Position numbers and translations under genes: made by a program. Positions 15,930 through 26,952 of a DNA stretch of 64,000 nt are shown piece by piece. The notes under the pieces were generated by a model that did not search any database, was not told the DNA's origin, and saw only the letters and a program-made list of their open reading frames with translations. This DNA is from Acidihalobacter aeolianus (GTDB taxonomy: Bacteria > Pseudomonadota > Gammaproteobacteria > DSM-5130 > Acidihalobacteraceae), in contig NZ_CP017448.1 of assembly GCF_001753165.1 (NCBI RefSeq), forward strand, positions 1,630,462 through 1,694,461. Reading direction: 5' to 3'. The stretch's first letter is position 1; every line of letters begins with the position of its first letter.

Positions 15930-17420
15930 ATGAACGATAGCCAGCAACTCGATGAAAATAAACTGATTGCTCAACGTCGAGAAAAACTCGACAAGCTGCG
16001 TGAAACGGGTGAAGCCTTCCCCAACGATTTCCGTCGTGATGCCGTGGCCGGCGAACTGCACGCGGAATACGATGGGGTCGAGGCCGACGAATTGGAGGCG
16101 CGCAATCTGCGCGTGAGCGTCGCCGGACGGATGATGCTCAAGCGCGTGATGGGCAAGGCGAGCTTCGCCCAGTTGCTGGACATGTCCGGGCGCATACAAC
16201 TGTATCTTCAGCGCGATCTTCTGGGCGAGGCCTATCAGGATTTCAAGGGCTGGGACATCGGCGACATTCTCGGGGCCGAAGGGCAACTGATCAAGACCAA
16301 GACCGGCGAACTCAGCGTGCGCGTCGACGCGATCCGGCTGTTGACCAAGTCCCTGCGTCCTCTGCCGGAGAAGTTCCATGGCCTGACCGACCAGGAGGTA
16401 CGCTACCGCCAGCGATATCTCGACTTGATCGTGAACGAGCCCTCGCGCGAAATCTTCCGCCTACGCTCGCGCATGGTGCAGTTCGTGCGCGAATTCATGA
16501 CCGCGCGCGATTTCCTGGAAGTGGAAACACCGATGATGCAGGTCATCCCCGGCGGGGCCTCGGCACGTCCCTTCGTGACCCACCACAACGCCCTCGATAT
16601 GCCCTTGTATTTGCGTATCGCTCCCGAGCTGTATCTCAAGCGCCTCGTGGTGGGCGGCTTCGAGCGCGTGTTCGAGATCAACCGCAACTTCCGTAACGAG
16701 GGCGTGTCCACACGACACAACCCAGAATTCACCATGCTGGAGTTCTATCAGGCCTATGCGACCTACGAGGATCTCATTGACCTGACCGAAACCTTGCTGC
16801 GCGAAATGGCAGCCCAACTGCTCGGCACCACTACCCTGAGCTATCAAGGTGAAACCTACGACTTCGGCAAGCCGTTCGCGCGCTACACCATGCGTGAGTC
16901 GGTGCTGCACTTCAATCCGGACATCACGCCGCAACAACTCGACGACCCCGCCCAGCTGCGGACGCTTGCTGAGTCCCTCGACATTGCGCTTAAGTCGGGA
17001 TACGGTTCAGGCAAGATGCTGACGGAAATCTTTGAGAAAACAGTGGAGCACCGTCTCAAGGATCCGACTTTCATCACTGCCTATCCCACCGAGGTCTCGC
17101 CGCTCGCCCGCCGCAATACGCAGAACCCAGAAGTGACCGATCGTTTCGAGTTCTTCGTGGGCGGCCGCGAACTGGCCAACGGCTTTTCCGAGCTCAACGA
17201 CTACGAGGATCAGGCCGAACGCTTCCGGCGACAGGTTGCGGAAAAGGAGGCCGGAGACGAGGAGGCGATGCACTTCGACGCCGACTACATCCGCGCGTTG
17301 GAGCACGGCATGCCGCCAACGGCGGGCGAGGGGATCGGCATCGACCGTCTGGTGATGCTGTTCGCCGACGTGCCTTCGATCCGCGACGTACTTCTGTTCC
17401 CCCACATGCGCCCGGAATGA
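15930..17420 (+). CDS. lysS: Lysyl-tRNA synthetase, class II
   Basis: Charges tRNA-Lys. The protein is about 496 residues from the ATG at 15930 ([20 protein letters not shown]). An in-frame TTG at 15918 is less likely. The N-terminal OB-fold anticodon-binding domain precedes the class II core with motif 2 ([20 protein letters not shown], about residues 250-270) and motif 3 ([13 protein letters not shown] near the C-terminus). It pairs with prfB upstream. The stop overlaps the start of the following broken gene by four bases. Confidence 0.96.
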   Translation: MNDSQQLDENKLIAQRREKLDKLRETGEAFPNDFRRDAVAGELHAEYDGVEADELEARNLRVSVAGRMMLKRVMGKASFAQLLDMSGRIQLYLQRDLLGEAYQDFKGWDIGDILGAEGQLIKTKTGELSVRVDAIRLLTKSLRPLPEKFHGLTDQEVRYRQRYLDLIVNEPSREIFRLRSRMVQFVREFMTARDFLEVETPMMQVIPGGASARPFVTHHNALDMPLYLRIAPELYLKRLVVGGFERVFEINRNFRNEGVSTRHNPEFTMLEFYQAYATYEDLIDLTETLLREMAAQLLGTTTLSYQGETYDFGKPFARYTMRESVLHFNPDITPQQLDDPAQLRTLAESLDIALKSGYGSGKMLTEIFEKTVEHRLKDPTFITAYPTEVSPLARRNTQNPEVTDRFEFFVGGRELANGFSELNDYEDQAERFRRQVAEKEAGDEEAMHFDADYIRALEHGMPPTAGEGIGIDRLVMLFADVPSIRDVLLFPHMRPE

Positions 17421-18529
17421 TCGCTGGAAGACTACTGCGCTTACTGCCCATAACGGCGCTACTGCCAAGTGTATTGACCACATGTGTCTACGCCGACACC
17501 TCGCTATCCGATACAGGCACCGCCTATGCGGAGGGGTTCGCTTCAGCACTGATCGAGAGTCATCTGCACTGGCTCGATGACACCTACCGTCTGACGGACA
17601 AGGGAGGAACTCTTTACGTCTCGCCCCCGTCCAGTTGGAAAGGCGATGCGAGTACGGTCGAAAGGCTGTTGGCCGACGTGCCTGGCGTTCACTCAGTATC
17701 TGTCACGGCAGTCCCCGCCGCTCTTCCATCAAACACCGTTGCAACAACCGCTAACTGGCCGATCCTGGCAGGCACACCTTTCCCCAGAGGTCGATTATTC
17801 GCGCCATTAATTGCAGACTCCAAGCAACCGAGTTTTTTCGCCAGCTATCGCCTATACAACATGCCCTGGGGCAATTATCACGTCGGCGCCGTGGGTTACG
17901 GAGGTACGCTGGGTCTATATCGATGGCATCAGCGTTTGTGGGGCGGGCAGGTCCAACTCGATTTTTCCGCTGGGGTCTTTTCGCAATTCGATCTGGATGT
18001 CCCGGCGCCCGAACTCATCAATACGGACTACACCGTCGGTCTTCCATTGACCTGGCGGCGAGGCAGCGATTCGGCTCGACTGAATCTCTATCATCAGAGT
18101 TCGCATCTGGGGCCACTGTATTTTTCCCAATTCCATCCTCAGAACTACGCGCTGAGCTTTGAGGCAGTGACTTTCTTTGGTCGCACAGGTGGGCTCACTG
18201 GCGCTGGTATGGGGGTGGCGGCTACCTGTTCGGCACAACCCCAGCAACACTGAAACGCCCTGAGTTGCATAGCGGCATCGAATACCACGGTGGCAAATTA
18301 CTGTGGGGGTGTCTGCGTCTGATTGGGGGGGCTGGACATCAAAAGCTGGGCTGAAACAGGTTGGACACCAGCGCTGAGCCTCAAATTCGGTGTTCGTTAC
18401 AGTGGCCCAGACCCGGCCGAACGGCAACTGAGTTTGCTACTGGAAGCCTATAACGGGTACTCGCCGAACGGCCAGTTCTACAAGTTCAAGACCAATTACC
18501 TTGGCGTGGGCGCCTATCTAGGATTCTGA
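17417..18529 (+). pseudogene. DUF1207 outer-membrane-type protein, frameshifted
   Basis: A signal-peptide-like N-terminus ([20 protein letters not shown]) leads into a protein of the DUF1207 family, which resemble outer-membrane barrels. The first frame runs to 18253. Near 18210 the sense continues in another frame (RWYGGGGYLFGTTPATLKRP). Near 18325, beside a run of seven Gs, it changes again to LDIKSWAETGWTPALSLKFG and ends with the typical YNGYSPNGQFYKFK and a terminal aromatic residue. Both shifts sit in G-rich runs, so either mutation or a sequencing artefact is possible. The ATGA overlap with lysS suggests co-transcription. Confidence 0.75.
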
Positions 18530-18544
18530 GGCCTACCAACAGAC

Positions 18545-19612
18545 TCAACCGGCGGCAGCAACTTCCAGAGGATAGGGTAGCTCGCGCAAACTGACGTTAG
18601 GCCCCTTGCGCTGGCCCAAACGGAGTTTGCTGCCAGCCTCCACCGCCGCGATATGCAGCACGGCCAGACCGGCAAGACCGCCGTCGGGGTGACGGTATGC
18701 CTCGACCAGGCGCCCGACGGGGCCGGCGTCTTCGGCCTCCGACTCGCTCGATAAGATGTCCGAACCGGGGGCCGCGGACTCAGCATCGATATGTACGTGG
18801 TACATCCGGCGCTTGAGATTGCCGAGGTATTGCATGCGCGCGACGATTTCCTGTCCGGGATAGCACCCTTTGCTGAAACTGACCGCGCCGATCAGTTCCA
18901 TGTTGGCCATCTGCGGCACGAAGGCCTCGCTGTTCTCGGGCAGGATCACCGGCTCGCCGGCAAGCACCCCCAGCAAGCCCCAGCAAGCCGCACCGACCGG
19001 TGCGCCATGCACATTGAGCTTGCTCCACAGGCGATGCATCGGTTCCAGCGGGCCGTATAACTCGAAGCGCGGGTGAGGGCCCATCACGCGAACCACGGTA
19101 ATACCCTCATGGGTCATCGATTCATCGGCCGCCTGAGGTACTGCCACACCCAGAATCTGCTGCAGCTGAGCAGGAGCATCCGGGCCGGACAGGCCCATCC
19201 GAGCCAGGCTGGCGCTGGCATCTTCCAGCGTCACCTGGCTGCGCAGGATATACATGCGCAAGCGTTTGAGCACGGGTTCGACCAGTGCTTGCGGTAGGCG
19301 CAGGTAGTAGGTGCCATCACGCCGGATAATGCGAAAATTCGCCAGCATCCGTCCTTTCGGCGTGCAATAGCTGCTGAGTTGGCTGTGCGTCCCATCGACG
19401 GACTGAATGTCATTGCTGAACTGGCCTTGCAGGAACGCCTTGACATCGTCGCCATAAGCGGCGATCAAGCCAAAATGAGACAGGTCGCAGATTACGGTTC
19501 CCATCGTAGTGACCCTGCGTTCGCGTTCTGGATTGCCGAAGCTGACAACACTGCCGTCGGCCGCGAATTCGGCACCGTCATTCTGGAGGTAGGTCTTCCA
19601 TTCGGGTTTCAT
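18545..19612 (-). CDS. ygfZ: Folate-binding Fe-S cluster protein YgfZ
   Basis: YgfZ is a tetrahydrofolate-dependent protein needed for activity of several Fe-S enzymes. The protein is 355 residues from MKPEWKTYLQ, chosen for GGAGA seven bases upstream. The family signature K-G-C-Y-x-G-Q-E appears as FSKGCYPGQEIVARM near residue 240, including the essential cysteine. It lies convergent to the DUF1207 relic and divergent from the sdh operon, whose product is an Fe-S enzyme. Confidence 0.93.
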   Translation of the reverse strand: MKPEWKTYLQNDGAEFAADGSVVSFGNPERERRVTTMGTVICDLSHFGLIAAYGDDVKAFLQGQFSNDIQSVDGTHSQLSSYCTPKGRMLANFRIIRRDGTYYLRLPQALVEPVLKRLRMYILRSQVTLEDASASLARMGLSGPDAPAQLQQILGVAVPQAADESMTHEGITVVRVMGPHPRFELYGPLEPMHRLWSKLNVHGAPVGAACWGLLGVLAGEPVILPENSEAFVPQMANMELIGAVSFSKGCYPGQEIVARMQYLGNLKRRMYHVHIDAESAAPGSDILSSESEAEDAGPVGRLVEAYRHPDGGLAGLAVLHIAAVEAGSKLRLGQRKGPNVSLRELPYPLEVAAAG

Positions 19613-19799
19613 GGCGCGTCTCCGGCTGCAATATCCATCGGGGTGAGTATGGTAGAACAAGCTGCGAAAGTGTGTCAGCCATCTCGTTGACCCGCTATGC
19701 AAAGACTAAGCTTCTGGTAGACTCCCAGCGCCGGCAAGCCTTCAAGCACCTCAAACCGGCGTATTGAAATCGCCAAGGACAAGACACCAGACGCCCCCC

Positions 19800-20177
19800 A
19801 TGTCGTCTACCCGCCCAGTCTACCTAGACCTGCGTAAGATCCAGCTGCCGCTGCCCGGGATCATCTCCTTCGCGCACCGGGTTTCGGGTGTCCTGATGGT
19901 CATCGGCATCCCGTTCGCCCTATACCTGCTCGAACTGTCGCTGTCGGGGCAGGCCGGCTTCGCCAGTGCGCGGACATTGCTGCGTTCGCCCTGGCTGGCC
20001 CCGGTGCTCCTGCTGCTGATTTGGAGCCTGTGCCACCACCTGTTGGCCGGTATCCGATTTCTGCTGATGGATATCGAGATCGGCGTGGATCGCCAAACCA
20101 GCCGCCAAAGCGCAGGCTGGGTCGCAGGTGCTGCGCTGGTGCTGGCCGCCCTGTTGCTGCTGGAACTGTACCTATGA
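19800..20177 (+). CDS. sdhC: Succinate dehydrogenase cytochrome b556 subunit
   Basis: Membrane anchor that binds heme b and helps form the ubiquinone site of complex II. The 125-residue protein begins [20 protein letters not shown]. The [12 protein letters not shown] block carries residues typical of SdhC, and three hydrophobic helices follow. A histidine-rich turn ([12 protein letters not shown]) near residue 80 contains the probable heme ligand. Its stop overlaps the sdhD start (ATGA). Confidence 0.93.
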   Translation: MSSTRPVYLDLRKIQLPLPGIISFAHRVSGVLMVIGIPFALYLLELSLSGQAGFASARTLLRSPWLAPVLLLLIWSLCHHLLAGIRFLLMDIEIGVDRQTSRQSAGWVAGAALVLAALLLLELYL

Positions 20178-20515
20178 AATCCGGCCTGAGCGGGCTTCGC
20201 GCGTGGTTGCTGCAGCGACTGACCGCAATCTATCTGGGCGGCTTTTTCGTGCTGGGCATCCTGGCCCTCGGCACGCATCCATACCTCGATTACGCCCAGT
20301 GGCACAGATGGCTCGCCCAGCCTCTCGTGCTGCTCCTGCTCGCGCTGTTCATGGTCGCATTGCTGTTGCATGCCTGGGTCGGCGTGCGCGACGTGCTGGT
20401 CGACTATGTCCGTCCGCTGGGACTGCGCGTCGGGCTGATGGCACTCGCGGCAACCTACCTGCTGGGATGCGGGCTGTGGGCGGTGCGCATCCTGCTGCAA
20501 ACGAAGGGTCTATGA
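20174..20515 (+). CDS. sdhD: Succinate dehydrogenase membrane anchor subunit
   Basis: Second membrane anchor of complex II, 113 residues with three hydrophobic helices. [11 protein letters not shown] near the N-terminus and [17 protein letters not shown] in the second half match SdhD, where the histidine is a heme ligand candidate and the YV region faces quinone. It overlaps sdhC and sdhA by four bases at each end, showing translational coupling. Confidence 0.9.
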   Translation: MKSGLSGLRAWLLQRLTAIYLGGFFVLGILALGTHPYLDYAQWHRWLAQPLVLLLLALFMVALLLHAWVGVRDVLVDYVRPLGLRVGLMALAATYLLGCGLWAVRILLQTKGL

Positions 20516-22275
20516 AGTTGATCAGAAGGAAGTTCGATGCCCTGATCGTCGGCGCCGGCGGAGCTGGCCTGCGCGCCGCACTGCAGCTTGCGCGGGCGGA
20601 CGCCAACGTCGCCGTGGTGTCCAAGGTATTCCCCACGCGCTCGCATACGGTCGCGGCCCAGGGCGGCGTCAATGCGGCGCTGGCCAACATCATCGAGGAC
20701 GATTGGCACTGGCACATGTTCGACACCGTCAAGGGCAGCGACTACCTGGGCGACCAGGATGCCATCGAGTTCATGTGCCGGGCCGCGCCGAAGGTCGTCT
20801 ACGAACTCGACCACTACGGCGTCCCGTTCTCGCGCCTCGACAACGGCAACATTTACCAGCGCGCCTTCGGCGGTCAGAGCCGTCATTTCGGCAAGGAGCA
20901 GGCCATGCGCACCTGCGCCGCCGCCGACCGCACGGGCCACGCCATCCTGCACAGCCTCTACCAGCAGAACATCCGCGCCAAGACGCACTTCTTCGACGAA
21001 TACTTCACCGTGGACCTGATCAAGGATGCCGAGGGCTACGTGCTCGGTGTGCTGGCCTTCTCCATCGAGTCCGGCGAGCCCATCCTGATCGAGGCCAAGG
21101 CCACACTGCTCGCCACCGGTGGCGTGGCGCAGCTCTACCGCACCAACACCAATGCGCTCATCAACACCGGCGACGGCATGGCGATGGCACTGCGCGCCGG
21201 CATCCCGCTGCAGGACATGGAGTTCATCCAGTTCCACCCCACCGGGATCGCAGGTCGCGGCATGCTCATCACAGAGGGCGCGCGCGGGGAGGGCGGTTAT
21301 CTCGTGAATGGCGAGGGCGAGCGCTTCATGGAACGCTACGCCCCCCACGCCATGGATCTCGCCTCGCGCGACGTCGTCAGCCGAGCGATCTATACCGAGG
21401 TCAAGGAGGGGCGCGGCTGCGGGCCGCGCAAGGACTACTGTCTGCTCAAGGTCGATCACCTCGGCGCAGACGTGGTCAAGAGCCGCCTCCCGGGCATCCG
21501 CGACATGTGCCTGACCTTCCTGCACCTCGATCCGGCCGAGGAGGCCATCCCGGTCTACCCGACCGCCCACTACACCATGGGCGGCATTCCGACGAACCGG
21601 CACGGCCAGGTGGTGACGCCGATGCGCGACACGCCGGAAGCCCCGGTGCCCGGCCTGTATGCGGCCGGGGAGTGCGCCTGCGTTTCGGTGCACGGCGCCA
21701 ACCGTCTCGGCGGCAATTCCCTGCTGGATATCCTGGTGTTTGGCCGTGCCGCCGCGAACCACATCATCGAATACCTCGCGGAGAACCGCTATCACCGTCC
21801 CATGGACGAGGACAGCCTGGCAGCGGCCATGTCACGACTCACACGCTGGGATCGGGAAGGCGAGAGGGAATCCCCGGAAGAGCTTCGGCAATCCCTGAAG
21901 CAGGTGATGGAGGACCACGTCGGCGTCTTCCGCGAGGAAAGCGTGCTCGCGGAAGGTGTGGAACGGGTCAAGGCCGTCGCCAAGCGCCTCGAAGGCGCTC
22001 GGTTGCGCGATCGGAGTCGCGTGTTCAACACCGCCCGCGTCGAGGCGTTGGAAACTGAGAACCTGGTCGCCTGCGCGCTGGCTGTCGCCCAATCGGCGCT
22101 GGCGCGCACCGAAAGCCGCGGTGCGCACACGCGTGTGGATCATCCCAAGCGCGACGACAGGAACTGGATGCGTCACAGCCTGTACTTCCTCGATACCGAC
22201 AGCCTCGACTACAAACCGGTGCGCACGCGGCCGCTGACGGTCGATCCGTTTCCGCCGGTCGAGAGGGTCTACTGA
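20512..22275 (+). CDS. sdhA: Succinate dehydrogenase flavoprotein subunit
   Basis: Catalytic subunit oxidising succinate to fumarate with covalently bound FAD. The protein is 587 residues. The dinucleotide-binding motif [10 protein letters not shown] is near residue 13. [14 protein letters not shown] contains the histidine that carries [24 protein letters not shown] and the C-terminal [10 protein letters not shown] are standard. SdhE, encoded three genes downstream, would attach the flavin. The start is fixed by the ATGA overlap with sdhD. Confidence 0.97.
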   Translation: MKLIRRKFDALIVGAGGAGLRAALQLARADANVAVVSKVFPTRSHTVAAQGGVNAALANIIEDDWHWHMFDTVKGSDYLGDQDAIEFMCRAAPKVVYELDHYGVPFSRLDNGNIYQRAFGGQSRHFGKEQAMRTCAAADRTGHAILHSLYQQNIRAKTHFFDEYFTVDLIKDAEGYVLGVLAFSIESGEPILIEAKATLLATGGVAQLYRTNTNALINTGDGMAMALRAGIPLQDMEFIQFHPTGIAGRGMLITEGARGEGGYLVNGEGERFMERYAPHAMDLASRDVVSRAIYTEVKEGRGCGPRKDYCLLKVDHLGADVVKSRLPGIRDMCLTFLHLDPAEEAIPVYPTAHYTMGGIPTNRHGQVVTPMRDTPEAPVPGLYAAGECACVSVHGANRLGGNSLLDILVFGRAAANHIIEYLAENRYHRPMDEDSLAAAMSRLTRWDREGERESPEELRQSLKQVMEDHVGVFREESVLAEGVERVKAVAKRLEGARLRDRSRVFNTARVEALETENLVACALAVAQSALARTESRGAHTRVDHPKRDDRNWMRHSLYFLDTDSLDYKPVRTRPLTVDPFPPVERVY

Positions 22276-22976
22276 TGAAATTCTCGATCTACCGGTATGA
22301 CCCTGAAGGTGAGAGCAAGCCTCGGATGCAGGACTTCGAACTGCCGGACAGCGAAGTCGAACCGGGGATGATGTTGCTGGGCGCCCTGCTCAAACTCAAG
22401 GAGCAGGACGAAACGCTTAGTTTCCGACGTTCCTGCCAGGAAGGGGTGTGCGGCTCGGATGGCATGAACATCAACGGTACCAATGGACTCGCCTGCATCA
22501 CGCCGCTGGCGAAGCTCAAGCAGCCCATCGAGATACGTCCGCTACCGGGCATGCCGGTAGTGCGCGACCTCGTGGTCGATATGGGGAATTTCTACAAGCA
22601 GTACCGCGCAGCCGAACCCTATCTCAAGCTGACCGACCCCGAACCTGAAGTCGAATTCCAGCAATCCCCGGAGGAGCGCGCCAAGCTCGACGGCCTGTAC
22701 GAATGCGTGCTGTGCGGCTGCTGTTCCGCGGCCTGTCCCTCCTACTGGTGGAATCCGGAACGTTTTCTCGGTCCCGCTGCGCTGCTGCAGTCGGCCCGCT
22801 TCGTGCTCGACAGCCGGGATCAGGCGACGGACGAGCGTCTGACCCAGCTCGACGACGCTTACAAGCTCTATCGTTGCCACAGCATCATGAATTGCGTGCA
22901 GGTCTGCCCCAAGGGCCTGAACCCGACCCGGGCCATCGGCCAGCTCAAGCATGCCATGCTCAAACGGTCGATTTGA
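22275..22976 (+). CDS. sdhB: Succinate dehydrogenase iron-sulfur subunit
   Basis: Passes electrons from FAD to quinone through three clusters. The 233-residue protein shows the [2Fe-2S] ligands in SCQEGVCGSDGMN plus GLAC, the [4Fe-4S] set in CVLCGCCSAACP, and the [3Fe-4S] set in CHSIMNCVQVCPKG. The one-base overlap with the sdhA stop indicates coupling. The length is typical. Confidence 0.97.
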   Translation: MKFSIYRYDPEGESKPRMQDFELPDSEVEPGMMLLGALLKLKEQDETLSFRRSCQEGVCGSDGMNINGTNGLACITPLAKLKQPIEIRPLPGMPVVRDLVVDMGNFYKQYRAAEPYLKLTDPEPEVEFQQSPEERAKLDGLYECVLCGCCSAACPSYWWNPERFLGPAALLQSARFVLDSRDQATDERLTQLDDAYKLYRCHSIMNCVQVCPKGLNPTRAIGQLKHAMLKRSI

Positions 22977-23225
22977 ATGACCTCGGACGGCCGTTTGCGC
23001 TGGCACTGCCGCCGCGGCATGCTTGAACTCGACCTGTTGTTAGGCGCATTTCTGTCGCAAGGATTCGATGCGCTCGATGAAGAGGGACGCTTAGCGTTCG
23101 AGCGCTTACTGGCGTATCCTGATCAGGTATTGCTGGAAATGCTCATGGGGCGGATGGCCCCAGCAGACCCCGGAATTGCCTATGTCGTCGACCAAATCAA
23201 AGGAGCCGCTCTACCTGCAGCCTAA
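22977..23225 (+). CDS. sdhE: FAD assembly factor SdhE
   Basis: Small soluble chaperone that promotes covalent flavinylation of SdhA. The 82-residue protein contains the RGMLELD motif (residues 13-19), which in this family holds the RGxxE residues needed for function. It begins directly at the sdhB stop codon. In many gammaproteobacteria it pairs with ygfX, as here. Confidence 0.92.
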   Translation: MTSDGRLRWHCRRGMLELDLLLGAFLSQGFDALDEEGRLAFERLLAYPDQVLLEMLMGRMAPADPGIAYVVDQIKGAALPAA

Positions 23226-23649
23226 GCCATCTCGGCAACTGGCCGGCTTTCTGGTATTGCTGCATGTGACTGCCGCCGCCGTACTGCCATACCTGGCACT
23301 GCCTGCATGGGCCATGGTGTTCCTCGGCCTGCTGCTGGCCTGGAGCCTGTACCGTAACCTGCGTCTTTACGTGCTGCTGAACACGCGCAGGAGCCTGTTG
23401 CGACTGGTCTGGGAAGTATCCGGCATATGGCGCGTCTGGGATGGCATGGGGCAGGAATTCCGCGCCAGGTTGGCTCCCGACTGTTACGTGCATAGCCATG
23501 TGGTCGTGCTGAGTCTGGACTTGCTGGATGGTGGTGGGCGACGGGCCGTGGTTCTGCTGCGTGATTCTCTTGAACCGGAGGCGCTGCGCCTGTTGCGGGC
23601 CCGTCTGCGTGCCGAGCATCTGCGACATCGGGACAAGCATGAAGACTGA
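23182..23649 (+). CDS. ygfX: YgfX/CptA-like membrane protein
   Basis: A 155-residue protein with two adjacent hydrophobic segments (about residues 20-58) and a C-terminal soluble domain (YVHSHVVVLSLDLLDGGGRR). It matches the YgfX family, described as the inner-membrane partner of SdhE and formerly as the toxin CptA. The start MSSTKSKEPLYL lies 44 bp inside sdhE, so translation is probably coupled. Sequence conservation in the family is low, so the assignment relies partly on context. Confidence 0.75.
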   Translation: MSSTKSKEPLYLQPKPSRQLAGFLVLLHVTAAAVLPYLALPAWAMVFLGLLLAWSLYRNLRLYVLLNTRRSLLRLVWEVSGIWRVWDGMGQEFRARLAPDCYVHSHVVVLSLDLLDGGGRRAVVLLRDSLEPEALRLLRARLRAEHLRHRDKHED

Positions 23650-24073
23650 GCATGTCCTCAAGCACATGGACCTCGCCGCAACCCAGAATGAGCTGGATGC
23701 GTTGCTGAGCGACGACCCGGATCATATCTACAACGAGGCCGAGCTCGACGCCATCGAGGCGCTGGATCCCGCGCTCGCTCTACGCATCGACCGCGTGCAG
23801 ACGCAGGCGGCGAGGGCGGCTGAGAGTGGTCGCGAAGCCACCGGGCCGATCGACCTGGATGCGGTACGTGCCGCTATCGACGAAGCCCGAGCGATCCTGC
23901 TGCAGGACGGCGGGGACATCGAATTCGTCGAGCTACACGAGCGCACCGTGAGAGTGCGGCTGAAGGGCGCCTGCGTCGGTTGTCCGCGTGCCACGCTCGA
24001 TCTCAAGAACGTGGTGGAAAAACTGGTCAGAAGTCGGGTTCCCGGCGTCGTGGGCGTGGCGAATCTGTTTTAG
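23639..24073 (+). CDS. NifU C-terminal (Nfu)-domain protein in the sdh operon
   Basis: A 144-residue protein with a C-terminal Nfu domain: ILLQDGGDIEFVELHERTVRV followed by LKGACVGCPRATLDLKN, where the CxxC pair binds a transferable Fe-S cluster in this family. Residues 1-70 are an acidic, alpha-helical extension with no recognised domain. The ATG overlaps the ygfX stop region by 11 bp; an alternative start is MDLAATQN. The position at the end of the succinate dehydrogenase operon suggests delivery of clusters to SdhB. That is inference. Confidence 0.8.
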   Translation: MKTEHVLKHMDLAATQNELDALLSDDPDHIYNEAELDAIEALDPALALRIDRVQTQAARAAESGREATGPIDLDAVRAAIDEARAILLQDGGDIEFVELHERTVRVRLKGACVGCPRATLDLKNVVEKLVRSRVPGVVGVANLF

Positions 24074-24088
24074 CAACGTAGATACGTT

Positions 24089-25723
<1,635 letters not shown>

Positions 25724-25801
25724 TTACCACATTCCGTGGGGTCGTTGCTTCGATCAAGTTAACAAATCCGTCTGCACTTGTCCCTATGCTATTCTCGCAA
25801 C

Positions 25802-26308
25802 ATGTTCATTCAGCCCCATTATCCAGGATATCTATTCAGCGCGCCGCGCAGTTTCGCCGCGTTGATGGAGGTCTATGAGGATAATTACATTGCACTGCGC
25901 CGGCTGTGTCCCCGTCTGCCGGAAGCCGGGGTGATGCACGTATCTCACCCTGCCGGCATACCCCGCCTGTATCTTCGCGTGCTCGAACATACCCGCTACA
26001 CCAGCAGTCTGGGACTGACCTATCGCTTCCTTGGTGAGGACGACGGTGAGGTCGAATCACCCTCTCTTGCGGTACGTGTCTACCACGACGCGCGCCAAGC
26101 GGAGGTTCTGTTCGCGCCACAAGGGCCCGCACATACGCTATCGCGGCACGCGTACGGACTGGACGATAGCGCATCCGGAGCCCTGCGCATGCGCTGGTCG
26201 GCCAATCGTTTTCTCAATCGATGGCTGCACTATTGCATCGCTCAAGGGCACGCATTCACCCTCGCACCGGACGCACTGGCCGACACGCTCGCCGATGATC
26301 GCGACTGA
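25802..26308 (+). CDS. DUF1249 (YqiB-like) protein
   Basis: A 168-residue protein matching DUF1249, whose function is unknown. Visible family features are the N-terminal YEDNYIALRRLCP, a middle block LYLRVLEHTRYTSSLGLTY and the C-terminal NRFLNRWLHYCIAQGH. The gene is divergent from pgm and about 150 bp upstream of iscR. Start MFIQPHYPGYL chosen as the first ATG in the conserved frame. Confidence 0.7.
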   Translation: MFIQPHYPGYLFSAPRSFAALMEVYEDNYIALRRLCPRLPEAGVMHVSHPAGIPRLYLRVLEHTRYTSSLGLTYRFLGEDDGEVESPSLAVRVYHDARQAEVLFAPQGPAHTLSRHAYGLDDSASGALRMRWSANRFLNRWLHYCIAQGHAFTLAPDALADTLADDRD

Positions 26309-26362
26309 ACGATTACCCCTCCCTATCCCACATCCTCTCGCCAATGGCAAACACTCAATTGT

Positions 26363-26402
26363 TGACTGTCACGGTAGGTTAATCTAAAATAACCCACTGA
26401 CA
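26363..26402 (+). promoter_or_regulatory. isc promoter with overlapping dyad operator
   Basis: TTGACT (26363-26368) and TAAAAT (26385-26390), 16 bp apart, form a good sigma-70-type promoter for iscR. Two nested inverted pairs overlap it: TGTCA (26367) with TGACA (26398), and GGTTA (26377) with TAACC (26390). A dyad across the -10 is where IscR binds its own promoter in related bacteria. The sequence does not closely match the E. coli consensus that I recall. Confidence 0.6.
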
Positions 26403-26460
26403 GGCTCGGGATTTGTTTCCGGCCATTGGCACATTCTTGACAAACAGAAGGCGAATCTCC

Positions 26461-26937
26461 ATGAAGCTTTCCACGAAAGGTAGATACGCGGTGACCGCGA
26501 TGCTCGATCTGGCCATCCATGACAAGGTCGGCCCCGTGACCTTGGCTGATATATCCGTCTGCCAGGGCATCTCCCTGTCCTACCTCGAGCAGCTCTTCGC
26601 CAAACTGCGCAAGGAAAACCTGGTCGAAGGTGTACGCGGCCCGGGTGGCGGCTATCGCCTGGCCAAACCCGCCGACCAGATCACCGTGGCGCAGATCATC
26701 ACTGCCGTAGACGAATCGGTCGACGTTACCCGCTGCAACGGGCAGGGCGACTGTCAGGACGGCGAACGCTGCCTGACCCACCAGCTTTGGGACGACCTGA
26801 GTCATCGGCTGTACAGCTTCCTCGACGGCATCACTCTGGACCAGTTCGCCAACCGCCCCGATGTTCAGGCGGTCGCCGAGCGCCAGGACAAGGCCGGACG
26901 CCGCCAGGTCGTTTCCTATCGTCGCTCTGCCGCCTGA
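26461..26937 (+). CDS. iscR: Fe-S cluster-responsive regulator IscR
   Basis: Rrf2-family repressor that senses cluster status and controls the isc operon. The protein is 158 residues. The winged helix-turn-helix includes [19 protein letters not shown] and [11 protein letters not shown]. Three cysteines in [14 protein letters not shown] (about residues 90-104) are the [2Fe-2S] ligands. It is 15 bp upstream of iscS, in the usual iscRSU order. Confidence 0.96.
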   Translation: MKLSTKGRYAVTAMLDLAIHDKVGPVTLADISVCQGISLSYLEQLFAKLRKENLVEGVRGPGGGYRLAKPADQITVAQIITAVDESVDVTRCNGQGDCQDGERCLTHQLWDDLSHRLYSFLDGITLDQFANRPDVQAVAERQDKAGRRQVVSYRRSAA

Positions 26938-26952
26938 AGCGAGGCCATTTAT

